DNA of 64,000 nucleotides, taken from positions 186,001 through 250,000 of the forward strand of contig OZ242033.1 of NCBI GenBank assembly GCA_965205155.1, written 5' to 3'. Both the position numbers and the translations under genes were made by a program. This document shows positions 57,633-64,000 of this stretch, one piece after another (positions within the stretch are counted from its first letter, which is position 1; each line of letters opens with the position of its first letter). The notes beneath the pieces are model-generated. The model was given only the letters and a program-made list of their open reading frames with translations. It was not told the origin of the DNA and did no database searches. The DNA is from Aldehydirespirator sp965205155. GTDB lineage: Bacteria; Actinomycetota; Acidimicrobiia; Acidimicrobiales; Aldehydirespiratoraceae.

Positions 57633-59467
57633 GCGACGACCCCGGCGGCAGCGTCGGATGAACGTATCCAGTCGCCAACGCCCCGCCTGTTCAGTTCGGC
57701 GGTCAGCTCGGGGACGACCGCCTGCCACTCGCCCACCAGGCCCACGTCGACCTGATCGAAGATCTCGGCCTCCGGGTTCGAGTTGACGGCCAGGATGACC
57801 CCGGCGTTGCGGATCCCGACGGTGTGGTTGAAGCGGCCGCTGGAGCCGACCGCCACCAGCAGGCGGGGCGACACCGCGTGGCCGGTGACGCCGATCTGGC
57901 GGCCGCGGGGCACCCAGCCCTGGTCGGTGACCCTGCGGGTGGCGCCCAGCGCGGCATCCCCAAGGGCGGACCTCAGCTCGTCGATCACCCCGTAGCCGTC
58001 GGGCTCCACCCCGACACCCACGGCCACAACCGTGCGGGCTCGGCGCAGCTCGCCCGAGTCATCGTCGTCGCGCACCACCGCAACCGTGCGCAGCCTCGAC
58101 GGCGCAGGGGCACCGAGCACCTTGGCCTCGAGGCGGGGAGGGTCGTGGCGGGGCGGTCGGGCGGCCAGCACGCCGGGCCGGACAGTGGCCATCTGCACCG
58201 GCGAGCGCGACAGGATCGGCACCTGGAGCCGACCGCCGAATGCGGGCTTCCAGGCCACTAGGCGGCCGTCGGGACCGACCTCCAGCCCGACGGCGTCGCC
58301 GGTGAGCCCCCAGCCGCAGCGAGCAGCCACAATTGAGGCCACCACCCGGCCCGATCGGGTGCCCTCCACCAGCAGCGCCCAGGGAAGCCGCTCGGTCGCG
58401 ACGGCGGCAAGGGCCTCGGCCTGCTCGGACGGTTCGGCCGCGGCGGGGATCACCAGCAGGCGGTCGGCGCCGGCCGCGGCCAGCCCGGACCATGCCGACT
58501 CGTCCACGACATTGGTGACGGCGGTCACCGTGCCCGAGATCCAGGCGGCCAGCTCGGCGGCCTCGCCCAGCAACTCGGAGCCGACCCCCGGCTCGGTGAA
58601 GAAGCACCAGACGGAGTTCTCGCCCGGGGTGGGGCTGGTCCCGTCGGGCCCGCTGGCCAGCAGGGTCGAGCTGGCCGGCTCCGGAGCGCTTTCCTCAGAC
58701 GGATCGTCAGCGAACGCGCCGAACTCCTCCAGCAGATCCACCGCCTCCGCCACCGATGACGCCCGCAGCGCCTTGCGGGTGGCGGTCAGCACCCGAACCG
58801 GACCGACCGAGGTGGGCGAGCCCATTGCGCCGAGCTGTTCGGCGGGCACGTCCAGATCGGCCGCGGTCAGCCGTACGAGGAGGTCGTCGGCCACCTTGGC
58901 GTATTCCTCCGGCGGAGCCTTGGAGGGCGCGCACAGCCGCTCGGCTGCGGACAGCGCGACGGGCAGGTCGCCGGCGACGGTGCGGTAGCCGTCGTCGGTC
59001 TCCAGACGAGCGGTGAAGGCGCGGCCGTCCACGTCGAGGTCCCGGACCCCGGCCGCGAAGGGCAGGTCCAGCAGTTCGGCCACCTCGACGGGCACCTGGC
59101 CGGTGTCGGAGTCGAGCGAGTTGAGCCCGGCCAGCACCAGGTCGAAAGGCCCCTCGCGCCGGATGGCCGCAGCCAGCGCCACTGCGGTGGCCAGCGTGTC
59201 GCTGCCCGCGAAGGCCGGATCGCAGAGGTGAACGCCACGGTGGGCGCCGCAAGCGATCATCTCGCGGAGTGCGTCGGCGGCCGCGGGCGGCCCCATGGTG
59301 AACACCACGACCTCGCCGCCGGGGCCGGCCAGTTCCACCGCCTTGGCGTTGGCCCGGCGGCAGTAGGCGTTGACCTCCAGCGGCACCCCGTCCCGAACCA
59401 GGCGCCCCTCATGCATCCGGAACTCGACCGGGGCCGGGATCTGCTTGACCAGGACGGCAATTCTCAC
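57629..59467 (-). CDS. Fused electron-transfer flavoprotein EtfB-EtfA
   Basis: A single 612-residue frame. Residues 1-255 match the ETF beta subunit (RIAVLVKQIPAP, FDLVLAGLNSLDSDTGQVP, the GAMGSPTSVGPVR region). A Ser/Glu/Pro linker follows at about 256-285. The rest matches the alpha subunit, ending with the FAD-binding domain (RQIGVTGHAVSPRLLVAVGS, NSNPEAEIFDQVDVGLVG). ETF accepts electrons from acyl-CoA and amine dehydrogenases. The GTG start lies 7 bases after TATACA, so a leaderless mRNA is likely. No ETF:quinone oxidoreductase gene is in the window. Confidence 0.9.
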   Translation of the reverse strand: MRIAVLVKQIPAPVEFRMHEGRLVRDGVPLEVNAYCRRANAKAVELAGPGGEVVVFTMGPPAAADALREMIACGAHRGVHLCDPAFAGSDTLATAVALAAAIRREGPFDLVLAGLNSLDSDTGQVPVEVAELLDLPFAAGVRDLDVDGRAFTARLETDDGYRTVAGDLPVALSAAERLCAPSKAPPEEYAKVADDLLVRLTAADLDVPAEQLGAMGSPTSVGPVRVLTATRKALRASSVAEAVDLLEEFGAFADDPSEESAPEPASSTLLASGPDGTSPTPGENSVWCFFTEPGVGSELLGEAAELAAWISGTVTAVTNVVDESAWSGLAAAGADRLLVIPAAAEPSEQAEALAAVATERLPWALLVEGTRSGRVVASIVAARCGWGLTGDAVGLEVGPDGRLVAWKPAFGGRLQVPILSRSPVQMATVRPGVLAARPPRHDPPRLEAKVLGAPAPSRLRTVAVVRDDDDSGELRRARTVVAVGVGVEPDGYGVIDELRSALGDAALGATRRVTDQGWVPRGRQIGVTGHAVSPRLLVAVGSSGRFNHTVGIRNAGVILAVNSNPEAEIFDQVDVGLVGEWQAVVPELTAELNRRGVGDWIRSSDAAAGVVA

Positions 59468-59474
59468 GGCGCCC

Positions 59475-59482
59475 TGTATACC
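59475..59482 (-). promoter_or_regulatory. GGTATACA box upstream of EtfBA
   Basis: On the minus strand GGTATACA is followed by 7 bases and the GTG start, the same leaderless spacing as at 49995-50009. Confidence 0.55.
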
Positions 59483-59569
59483 GTCCGAGCCGTCCAGCGC
59501 TACTACCGGGCACCAACGCGCCGGTTAGTAGGCTTCTCGGCTGAACACGACCGTACGCCCCAGGTGTCG

Positions 59570-59598
59570 GGGACCCCGGAACGCACGGGGTCCCTTTT
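59570..59598. terminator. Intrinsic terminator-like hairpin
   Basis: GGGACCCCG (59570-59578) and CGGGGTCCC (59586-59594) pair around a 7-base loop and are followed by TTTT on the plus strand. It lies just after the ABM gene on the minus strand and before the EtfBA promoter, so it most likely insulates these units. The T-run favours plus-strand termination, though no plus-strand gene is known there. Confidence 0.65.
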
Positions 59599-59623
59599 CC
59601 TTGCCCCTGCGTCTAGTTGTGGT

Positions 59624-59968
59624 TCAGCCGATGATCTGGCAGTACTCGGGAACGATGTCCTCGGTCAGCATGTCCATCCATGCCGGGCGCATCTCGATCA
59701 GCCGGGCCACGACGTTGCGGTGGTTCTCCCGGTTGTTCCAGGTGCCGATGAGGTAGAACCGATCCGGGTCGTCCTCGCTCTGGTACAGCAGGCCCTCGTG
59801 CACTATGCCCGGCGTGGTGTGGACGATGTTCTCGTCGCTGTGGTCCCAGGCTTCGAAGGCGTCGATGAAGTCCTGGGCCCGGCCCGGTTTGGCCTGCAGC
59901 GTGTAGTGGAACGCGAACGACCCCTCGGGCAGGTCCTTAAGTATCGGGTTGACGTGGTCGTCTGCCAT
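59624..59968 (-). CDS. ABM-domain (antibiotic biosynthesis monooxygenase-like) protein
   Basis: A 114-residue dimeric alpha/beta-barrel protein: FAFHYTLQAKPGRAQDFIDA, GIVHEGLLYQSEDDPDRFYL and the last helix IEMRPAWMDML. The layout fits the ABM/YgiN family of small oxygenases or stress proteins. It ends the RidA-GlcG-ABM operon. Its activity is not predictable. Confidence 0.75.
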   Translation of the reverse strand: MADDHVNPILKDLPEGSFAFHYTLQAKPGRAQDFIDAFEAWDHSDENIVHTTPGIVHEGLLYQSEDDPDRFYLIGTWNNRENHRNVVARLIEMRPAWMDMLTEDIVPEYCQIIG

Positions 59969-59978
59969 CTGGGGCCCT

Positions 59979-60407
59979 TCAGGTTGCGGCGGTGAAGGCC
60001 GCGGCCGCGGCCTGGGAGCACACCACGTCCTCGGCGTGCTTGGCGCCGGAGATGCCCAGCGCGCCCACGACGGTGCCGCCCGATGTGGTCAGGGGCTCGC
60101 CGCCCTCCACGGCCAGGATGTGGTGGCGGGCGGTCATGGGCGGGCCGAGCGACTTGTCCGTCTGGAAGTAGTCCGACAGCGCACCGGTGTCGCGCTTGAA
60201 CGTCAGCGCGGCCACGGCCTTGGCGATGGCGTTCTCGAGGGCGATCTCCACCACGCCGTCCATGCGGTGCACCAGCACCAGGTTGCCGGTGGCGTTCACC
60301 ACCGCCACGCACACGGCCAGACCTTCGTCGGCTGCGGTGGACAGGGCGGTGTCGGCGGCCAGCTTGGCGCCGGAGAGGGTGAGGGTCTCAACGCTCATCG
60401 TGTTCAT
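59979..60407 (-). CDS. GlcG/HbpS-like (DUF336) protein
   Basis: A 142-residue protein of the heme-degrading/HbpS-GlcG family: GLAVCVAVVNATGNLVLVHR near residue 30, LGPPMTARHHILAVEGGEPL, and the closing GTVVGALGISGAKHAEDV. Members bind heme or cobalamin, or occur in catabolic operons without known activity. It is 10 bp upstream of the ABM gene and downstream of RidA. Confidence 0.82.
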   Translation of the reverse strand: MNTMSVETLTLSGAKLAADTALSTAADEGLAVCVAVVNATGNLVLVHRMDGVVEIALENAIAKAVAALTFKRDTGALSDYFQTDKSLGPPMTARHHILAVEGGEPLTTSGGTVVGALGISGAKHAEDVVCSQAAAAAFTAAT

Positions 60408-60471
60408 GGATTGCTCCTGGATTGGGGTTTGGGGGGGAGTGCTTGATGGGGCGGATCGGCTGGGAGACCGC

Positions 60472-60939
60472 TCAGTGCTTGATCTGGAAGATGGCTTCGA
60501 CCTCTACCGAGGCGCCCAGGGGCAGCTCGGCCACGCCGATGGCGGATCGGGCGTGCCGCCCGGCCTCGCCGAACACCTCGATCATCAGGTCGCTGGCGCC
60601 GTTGATCACCTTGGGCTGGGCGTTGAAGCCGGGGTCGCTGGCCACGTACCCGGTCAGGCGCACCACCCGGAGCACCTCGTCGAGGCTGCCCAGGTGCTGG
60701 TGCACCGACGCCAGGATGGCCTCGGCCGCGCCCCGGGCGCTCGCTTGCCCGGTCTCGATGTCCATGTCGCCGCCGAGGCGGCCCACGTACGTGATCCCCC
60801 CGCCTCCGGGGGCCAGCGCGATCGAGCCCGACACGAACAGCACGTCGTGGACCTGGGCCACCGTGTCGAAGTTGCCCGCTCGCAGCAGGGGCATGTCGAG
60901 ATCGACGCCGGCGTCGCGGGCCGCCCGCTCGTAGGACAT
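60472..60939 (-). CDS. RidA/YjgF-family protein
   Basis: A 155-residue RidA-like protein: VLFVSGSIALAPGGG, EAILASVHQHLGSLDEVLRV, and the end HARSAIGVAELPLGASVEVE, where the Arg corresponds to the conserved imine-hydrolysing Arg. RidA proteins hydrolyse reactive enamines/imines formed by PLP enzymes; several amine-handling genes lie in this window. ATG 60939 follows GGGAGGA. A GGTATACA box lies 33 bp upstream. Confidence 0.87.
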   Translation of the reverse strand: MSYERAARDAGVDLDMPLLRAGNFDTVAQVHDVLFVSGSIALAPGGGGITYVGRLGGDMDIETGQASARGAAEAILASVHQHLGSLDEVLRVVRLTGYVASDPGFNAQPKVINGASDLMIEVFGEAGRHARSAIGVAELPLGASVEVEAIFQIKH

Positions 60940-60972
60940 GTCGATTCCTCCCGTGATCGTCCGGCCAATTCT

Positions 60973-60980
60973 TGTATACC
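60973..60980 (-). promoter_or_regulatory. GGTATACA box upstream of RidA
   Basis: On the minus strand GGTATACA lies 33 bp before the RidA ATG, leaving room for a short leader with a GGGAGGA ribosome site. Confidence 0.5.
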
Positions 60981-61047
60981 GACCCTACCGCGCCCGTTCC
61001 GTGTCTGGCCGACTCGGCGACGGGGTACTCCCTCGGGCAACCATCTG

Positions 61048-62208
61048 CTAATCGACCGCCATTTGGGCAGTCGGGTCAAGAACCTTGAGAATCTCCAGCG
61101 CCACCCATCCCTTAGACCTACCGGGGAAATCGGAGATTTCGCCGACAATGTTCTCTTGCTGTAACCGTCGTAGATGGTTGATGGCGCTCTGGGTTGTCAC
61201 TTGCAGTTCATCGGCGACGCGACCGGCTATCAGCACGGGATTCTGAAAGAGCAGGTCGACGACCTCTATGGCTCGCGATCGATCGCCAGATAGTCGGGCC
61301 CGGTACGTCTCGCGCAGATCGGCAAGTTCCTCGGCGCAGCGGACGGCCTCAACTGCCTGCTCGCTGACGCCCGAGAGGAAGAAGTCGAGCCACTGAGCCA
61401 TCTCACCTCGTTCACGGACCGCCTGCAACCGGTCGTAGTAGTCGCTGCGATGGCGCTCGAAGTAGTCGCTCAAGTAGAGAAGCGGCTGAGGCAAGAGTTC
61501 GCGTTCAACGAGAAGGAACGCGACTAGGAGCCGTCCGAGCCGTCCGTTGCCGTCGAGGAATGGATGGATCGTCTCGAACTGGTAGTGAATCAAGCCGACC
61601 TCAAGGAGGGGTGGAAGCTGTGACTGTCCATGTATGTATCGCTCGAGCAGGTCGAACGAGTTCTTCATCTCGTCGGCGGGCGGTGGCACGAATACTGCGG
61701 ACTCGGGTCGGTTGTCTGATGAGCCGATCCAGTTCTGTGATGAGCGAATCTCGCCGGGCCGCTTCTCCTGGCCGCGCACGTTGGTGAGGAGGATCGAGTG
61801 GACCTCGCATAGGAGTCGCCTGGAGACGGGCAGGGTAGTGAGACGCTGTAGGCCGTGTTCGAGTGCGGCGATGTAGTTGGTCACCTCAAGAATCGGGCCC
61901 GCTGAGATGCTGCGAGCCTGCGCGTCGAAGACATCAGAAAGAGACGCTTGAGTGCCTTCGATCCGGCTGCTGGCAAGCGCCTCGCGAGAAATGAATGGAC
62001 TGATCAGTAGGTGTGGATTCGGCAGCAGCCGACCTGCTCCAGCGAGCCGGCCCAGCGCGCGGTCGGCGTCCGAGAGCAGCATTATGGTGCTGGGTTGCAG
62101 GCCAAGGGACTTCGGCAGGGGTTCGGGGTGATATGCCCAGTAGCCGTGTGGTCCAGGCGTTTTGACGGCTCGGCCGAAGTCTGGAGCATCAAACTTCTTT
62201 GGATCCAT
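61048..62208 (-). CDS. Fic-domain protein (class II) with C-terminal winged helix
   Basis: A 386-residue Fic protein from ATG 62208. The inhibitory motif SSRIEG is near residue 80 and the catalytic HPFLDGNGRLGR near residue 215. A C-terminal winged helix (LIAGRVADELQVTTQSAINHL) is clear, of the kind seen in Fic/DOC-winged-helix regulators. A -10 TATCAT lies 6 bases before the ATG (leaderless). The base composition is less GC-rich than the neighbours, pointing to acquisition. Autoregulation through the upstream palindromes is inferred. Confidence 0.88.
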   Translation of the reverse strand: MDPKKFDAPDFGRAVKTPGPHGYWAYHPEPLPKSLGLQPSTIMLLSDADRALGRLAGAGRLLPNPHLLISPFISREALASSRIEGTQASLSDVFDAQARSISAGPILEVTNYIAALEHGLQRLTTLPVSRRLLCEVHSILLTNVRGQEKRPGEIRSSQNWIGSSDNRPESAVFVPPPADEMKNSFDLLERYIHGQSQLPPLLEVGLIHYQFETIHPFLDGNGRLGRLLVAFLLVERELLPQPLLYLSDYFERHRSDYYDRLQAVRERGEMAQWLDFFLSGVSEQAVEAVRCAEELADLRETYRARLSGDRSRAIEVVDLLFQNPVLIAGRVADELQVTTQSAINHLRRLQQENIVGEISDFPGRSKGWVALEILKVLDPTAQMAVD

Positions 62209-62214
62209 GACCTT

Positions 62215-62262
62215 ATGATACAAAGAAAAGGCCGATTTCTTTGGGTTAAATGATCGTAACCC
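62215..62262 (-). promoter_or_regulatory. Promoter with two inverted repeats upstream of the third fic gene
   Basis: TATCAT (62220-62215 on the minus strand) is directly followed upstream by CAAAGAAA (62221-62228), a 7-base gap and TTTCTTTG (62236-62243), a perfect palindrome in the -10/-35 spacer. A second pair GGGTTA/TAACCC lies at 62243-62262. Binding here would block RNA polymerase. Confidence 0.65.
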
Positions 62263-62355
62263 AATGAACTTTGGACTCGTGCAGCAAAACGCCGTTCGAT
62301 CATCGTCCCCCGCCGACTCGGGCCGAGCCAGACCCGGCCGCTAGCTTCCGCCATC

Positions 62356-63126
62356 GTGGATCTAGGCTTGGCCGGGCGGCGGGCGATCGTGTTCGGCTCC
62401 ACCGCGGGACTGGGGCAGGCCACCGCGGAGACCCTCGCGGCCGAGGGCGCCTTGGTGGCCGTCTCAGGGCGCCGGGCCGAGCTGGCCGCCGAGATCGCGG
62501 CGTCGCTGCCCGGTGCAGTGGCCGTCACGGGCGATCTGACCGTCGACGGCGAGCCTGCCCGCATGGTGGACGAGGCCGCGTCGCTGCTCGGCGGCCTCGA
62601 CATCTGCGTGGTCAATACCGGCGGCGGACCCCCGGGAGGCATAACGGAGGTGTCGGCGGCCGACGAGGTGGCCGCCTACGAGCGGATGCTGAAGCCCGCG
62701 CTGGCGGTCACGAGGGCCGCGATCCCACACTTGTGTGCCGGAGGCGGCGGGCGCTTGGTGTACATCACCGCCCGGTCGGTCGTGGAGGCGTCGCCCGAGT
62801 TGGCCCTGTCGGGGGTGTTCCGCAGCGGGGTGTCGGCCGCGGCCCGCTCACTGGCCATCGAGCTAGCGCCCGAGGTGCTGGTGAACGTGGTAGTGCCCGG
62901 CCAGTTCGGCACCGGGGCGCTGGCCCGCTCGCAGGAGGCCCGGGCTGCGGCCGAGGGCACCACGGCCGAGGCGGTGCGGGAACGCCACCGGGCGTCGATA
63001 CCGCTGGGCCGGTTCGGCCGGGCTGAGGAGCTGGCCGATGTGGTGACGTTCCTGTGCAGCGCCCGGGCCAGCTTCGTCACCGGATCGGTGGTGCGCGTCG
63101 ACGGCGGCGCAGTGATCGGCTACTGA
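62356..63126 (+). CDS. SDR-family oxidoreductase with non-standard active site
   Basis: A 256-residue SDR starting with GTG. The nucleotide loop is GSTAGLGQATA, and VVNTGGGPPGG replaces NNAG. The usual YxxxK is replaced: the segment SGVFRSGVSAAARSL aligns with the YxxxKaGv helix, giving Ser and Arg in place of Tyr and Lys. The end VTGSVVRVDGG is normal. A subgroup of SDRs has this change; its chemistry is unclear. It stands between the third fic gene and the HsdR-N-like gene. Confidence 0.8.
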   Translation: MDLGLAGRRAIVFGSTAGLGQATAETLAAEGALVAVSGRRAELAAEIAASLPGAVAVTGDLTVDGEPARMVDEAASLLGGLDICVVNTGGGPPGGITEVSAADEVAAYERMLKPALAVTRAAIPHLCAGGGGRLVYITARSVVEASPELALSGVFRSGVSAAARSLAIELAPEVLVNVVVPGQFGTGALARSQEARAAAEGTTAEAVRERHRASIPLGRFGRAEELADVVTFLCSARASFVTGSVVRVDGGAVIGY

Positions 63127-63172
63127 GGCCGAGCGATCTAAGCGCGTCCGGTGGACCTGGCGAGTTTCTTGA

Positions 63173-63227
63173 GCGAGGCCCATGGGCCTGAGCGGCTCGT
63201 GAGCGCAGCGAACAGGAGCGGGGAACC
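63173..63227 (+). repeat. 54-bp dispersed repeat, copy C (diverged)
   Basis: It shares the core GTGAGCGCAGCGAAC and most flanking bases with 18256-18309 and 40365-40418. It lies in the 246-bp region between the SDR and the HsdR-N-like gene, where otherwise only GGTATAGAT near 63314 (a possible promoter) is seen. Confidence 0.75.
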
Positions 63228-63372
63228 TTGTGGCGTTGTGCGGTTCAACGGTGAGGGCTGGAGAGCGTTACAGCCGGCCCGTGGTATCACTCCTCAAGCG
63301 CTCCGAGGCTCTAGGTATAGATGCCCGCCCGACCCTTAGGGGGTCAGCGCCCTCGGAGTAGCCTTGAGCACC

Positions 63373-63903
63373 ATGTCCCTGCGCGACACGCTTGAGAGGA
63401 TTCGCTCAAGTCCGCCTCCGAGCAACGAGGAAACCTCGAAGTTCCGGATCTTGGCGCCGATCCTGGCCGAGCTGGAATGGGATCCAGCTGGCAAAGAGGT
63501 CCTCTGGGAGTATCCGGTTGGCGGCAAGAAGAGCGGAGGCAAAGCGGACATTGCACTGACAGCTGACGGCTCCATCCGAGCGATCGTCGAAGCCAAGGCA
63601 CCTGGCGCCGACCTGAAGCAGCACATCGAGCAGGTCCTGAACTATGCGTTCTACGAAGGTGTGGACATCTGCGTCCTCACCGACGGTCTGACGTGGTGGC
63701 TATACCTCCCGCGAGAGCAGGGCCTGCCTCCGAAGCGTCGATTTGCGGTTCTGCGCCTGGACAAGGATCCCGTCGTTAGGCAAACGCCGTCCGGGTTCTA
63801 TGTGGACGTGAACCTGAATGCGCAGGATGTCAAGAAGCGCGCTGTGCGATTGCTGAAGGCGCTCGGACATAGCGAGTCGGACCTCGTGTACCTGTACGGG
63901 TAG
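63373..63903 (+). CDS. Type I restriction HsdR N-domain-like nuclease-fold protein
   Basis: A 176-residue protein matching the HSDR_N_2 nuclease-fold domain: FRILAPILAELEWDP, GGKADIALTADGSIRAIVEA followed by KA (the D...ExK catalytic signature), and WWLYLPREQG. It lacks helicase and specificity parts, so it is not a full restriction subunit. Stand-alone forms are common and their role is unknown; defence or DNA repair is possible. ATG 63373 was chosen over an in-frame TTG at 63364. GC content is lower than in the flanking genes. Confidence 0.82.
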   Translation: MSLRDTLERIRSSPPPSNEETSKFRILAPILAELEWDPAGKEVLWEYPVGGKKSGGKADIALTADGSIRAIVEAKAPGADLKQHIEQVLNYAFYEGVDICVLTDGLTWWLYLPREQGLPPKRRFAVLRLDKDPVVRQTPSGFYVDVNLNAQDVKKRAVRLLKALGHSESDLVYLYG

Positions 63904-63909
63904 GGACTC

Positions 63910-64000
63910 GTGGTTGCAACTGACGCGTTGCCGCAAGCCGAGGACTTCGATCTTGATCAGAAGTTCACGCTGGAACGGGGGCGAGTGCTGCTGACCGGGG
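63910..64000 (+). CDS. Indolepyruvate ferredoxin oxidoreductase, N-terminal fragment
   Basis: GTG 63910 opens a frame that runs off the window. After a short acidic head comes DQKFTLERGRVLLTG, the highly characteristic opening of fused indolepyruvate:ferredoxin oxidoreductases, which oxidise aryl pyruvates to aryl-acyl-CoA with ferredoxin. Only 30 codons are visible, so the assignment rests on this motif. Confidence 0.7.
   Translation, partial: MVATDALPQAEDFDLDQKFTLERGRVLLTG

Noticed and set aside
54399..57755. An open frame of over 1,100 codons on the plus strand
   Set aside because: It is exactly antisense to the FtsH-like protease and lipoprotein genes, has His/Gln/Val-rich composition and no domain; an effect of high GC on the opposite strand.
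59483..59623. A small RNA ending at the 59570-59598 hairpin
   Set aside because: No convincing plus-strand promoter was found; the hairpin is more simply explained as an insulator between two minus-strand units.

Overview
The window is very GC-rich, densely coded DNA in which most neighbouring genes overlap by 4 bases (ATGA or GTGA). F420-linked enzymes recur (two LLM-type oxidoreductases, one FrhB-like protein), there is an ECF sigma factor, and several genes appear to be transcribed without a leader. This fits an Actinomycetota chromosome, perhaps an acidimicrobial lineage; the class is an inference. No tRNA, rRNA, CRISPR array, transposase or phage gene was seen.

Bases 1-19.4 kb look like a nucleobase/nucleoside acquisition and breakdown region. 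It has three amidohydrolases of the MTA/SAH-deaminase type, two nucleoside phosphorylases, a cupin, an SDR, an LLM enzyme, a Rieske oxygenase and two adjacent ABC importers. One importer is NitT/TauT-like (ATPase and permease), the other BmpA/Nup-like (double ATPase and two permeases). Between them lies one 754-residue lipoprotein that joins an NMT1-type and a BmpA-type binding domain. A VapB45-like antitoxin with a toxin stub and a Fic gene interrupt the region.

Bases 19.4-24.2 kb are a scar-rich stretch: a GNAT fusion, a frameshifted xanthine-dehydrogenase fragment, six 23-bp iterons in front of an AAA/DUF4143 ATPase, a CoxG-like protein, a repeat-built coiled-coil membrane protein and a hydrolase stub. 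Bases 24.2-27.9 kb hold a redox operon: heme-oxygenase-like diiron protein, ferredoxin, Rieske ferredoxin, Asp/Glu-racemase-like enzyme and FrhB-like protein. Bases 27.9-32.3 kb encode a TolB-like propeller and an acyltransferase-SGNH protein.

Bases 32.8-52.8 kb are further catabolic genes: DadA-like oxidase, amidohydrolase, two cupins, a CDC48-like AAA protein, a gamma-glutamyltransferase-like protein, an ECF sigma factor, acyl-CoA dehydrogenase and ligase, DUF6282, an isopropylmalate-dehydrogenase relative, ornithine-cyclodeaminase-like protein, aldonolactone oxidase, D-threonine-aldolase-like protein, LLM enzyme and MFS transporter. Bases 52.9-64 kb hold two more Fic genes, an FtsH-like protease with a lipoprotein partner, a fused EtfB-EtfA, a RidA/GlcG/ABM operon, an SDR, an HsdR-N-like protein and the start of an indolepyruvate oxidoreductase.

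Three themes cut across the window. First, gene junctions are repeatedly duplicated into short coupled mini-ORFs whose stops overlap the next start. Second, each Fic gene and the AAA/DUF4143 gene carries its own, different set of inverted or iterated repeats at its promoter. Third, an 8-bp box GGTATACA recurs in front of six separate catabolic or redox transcription units.
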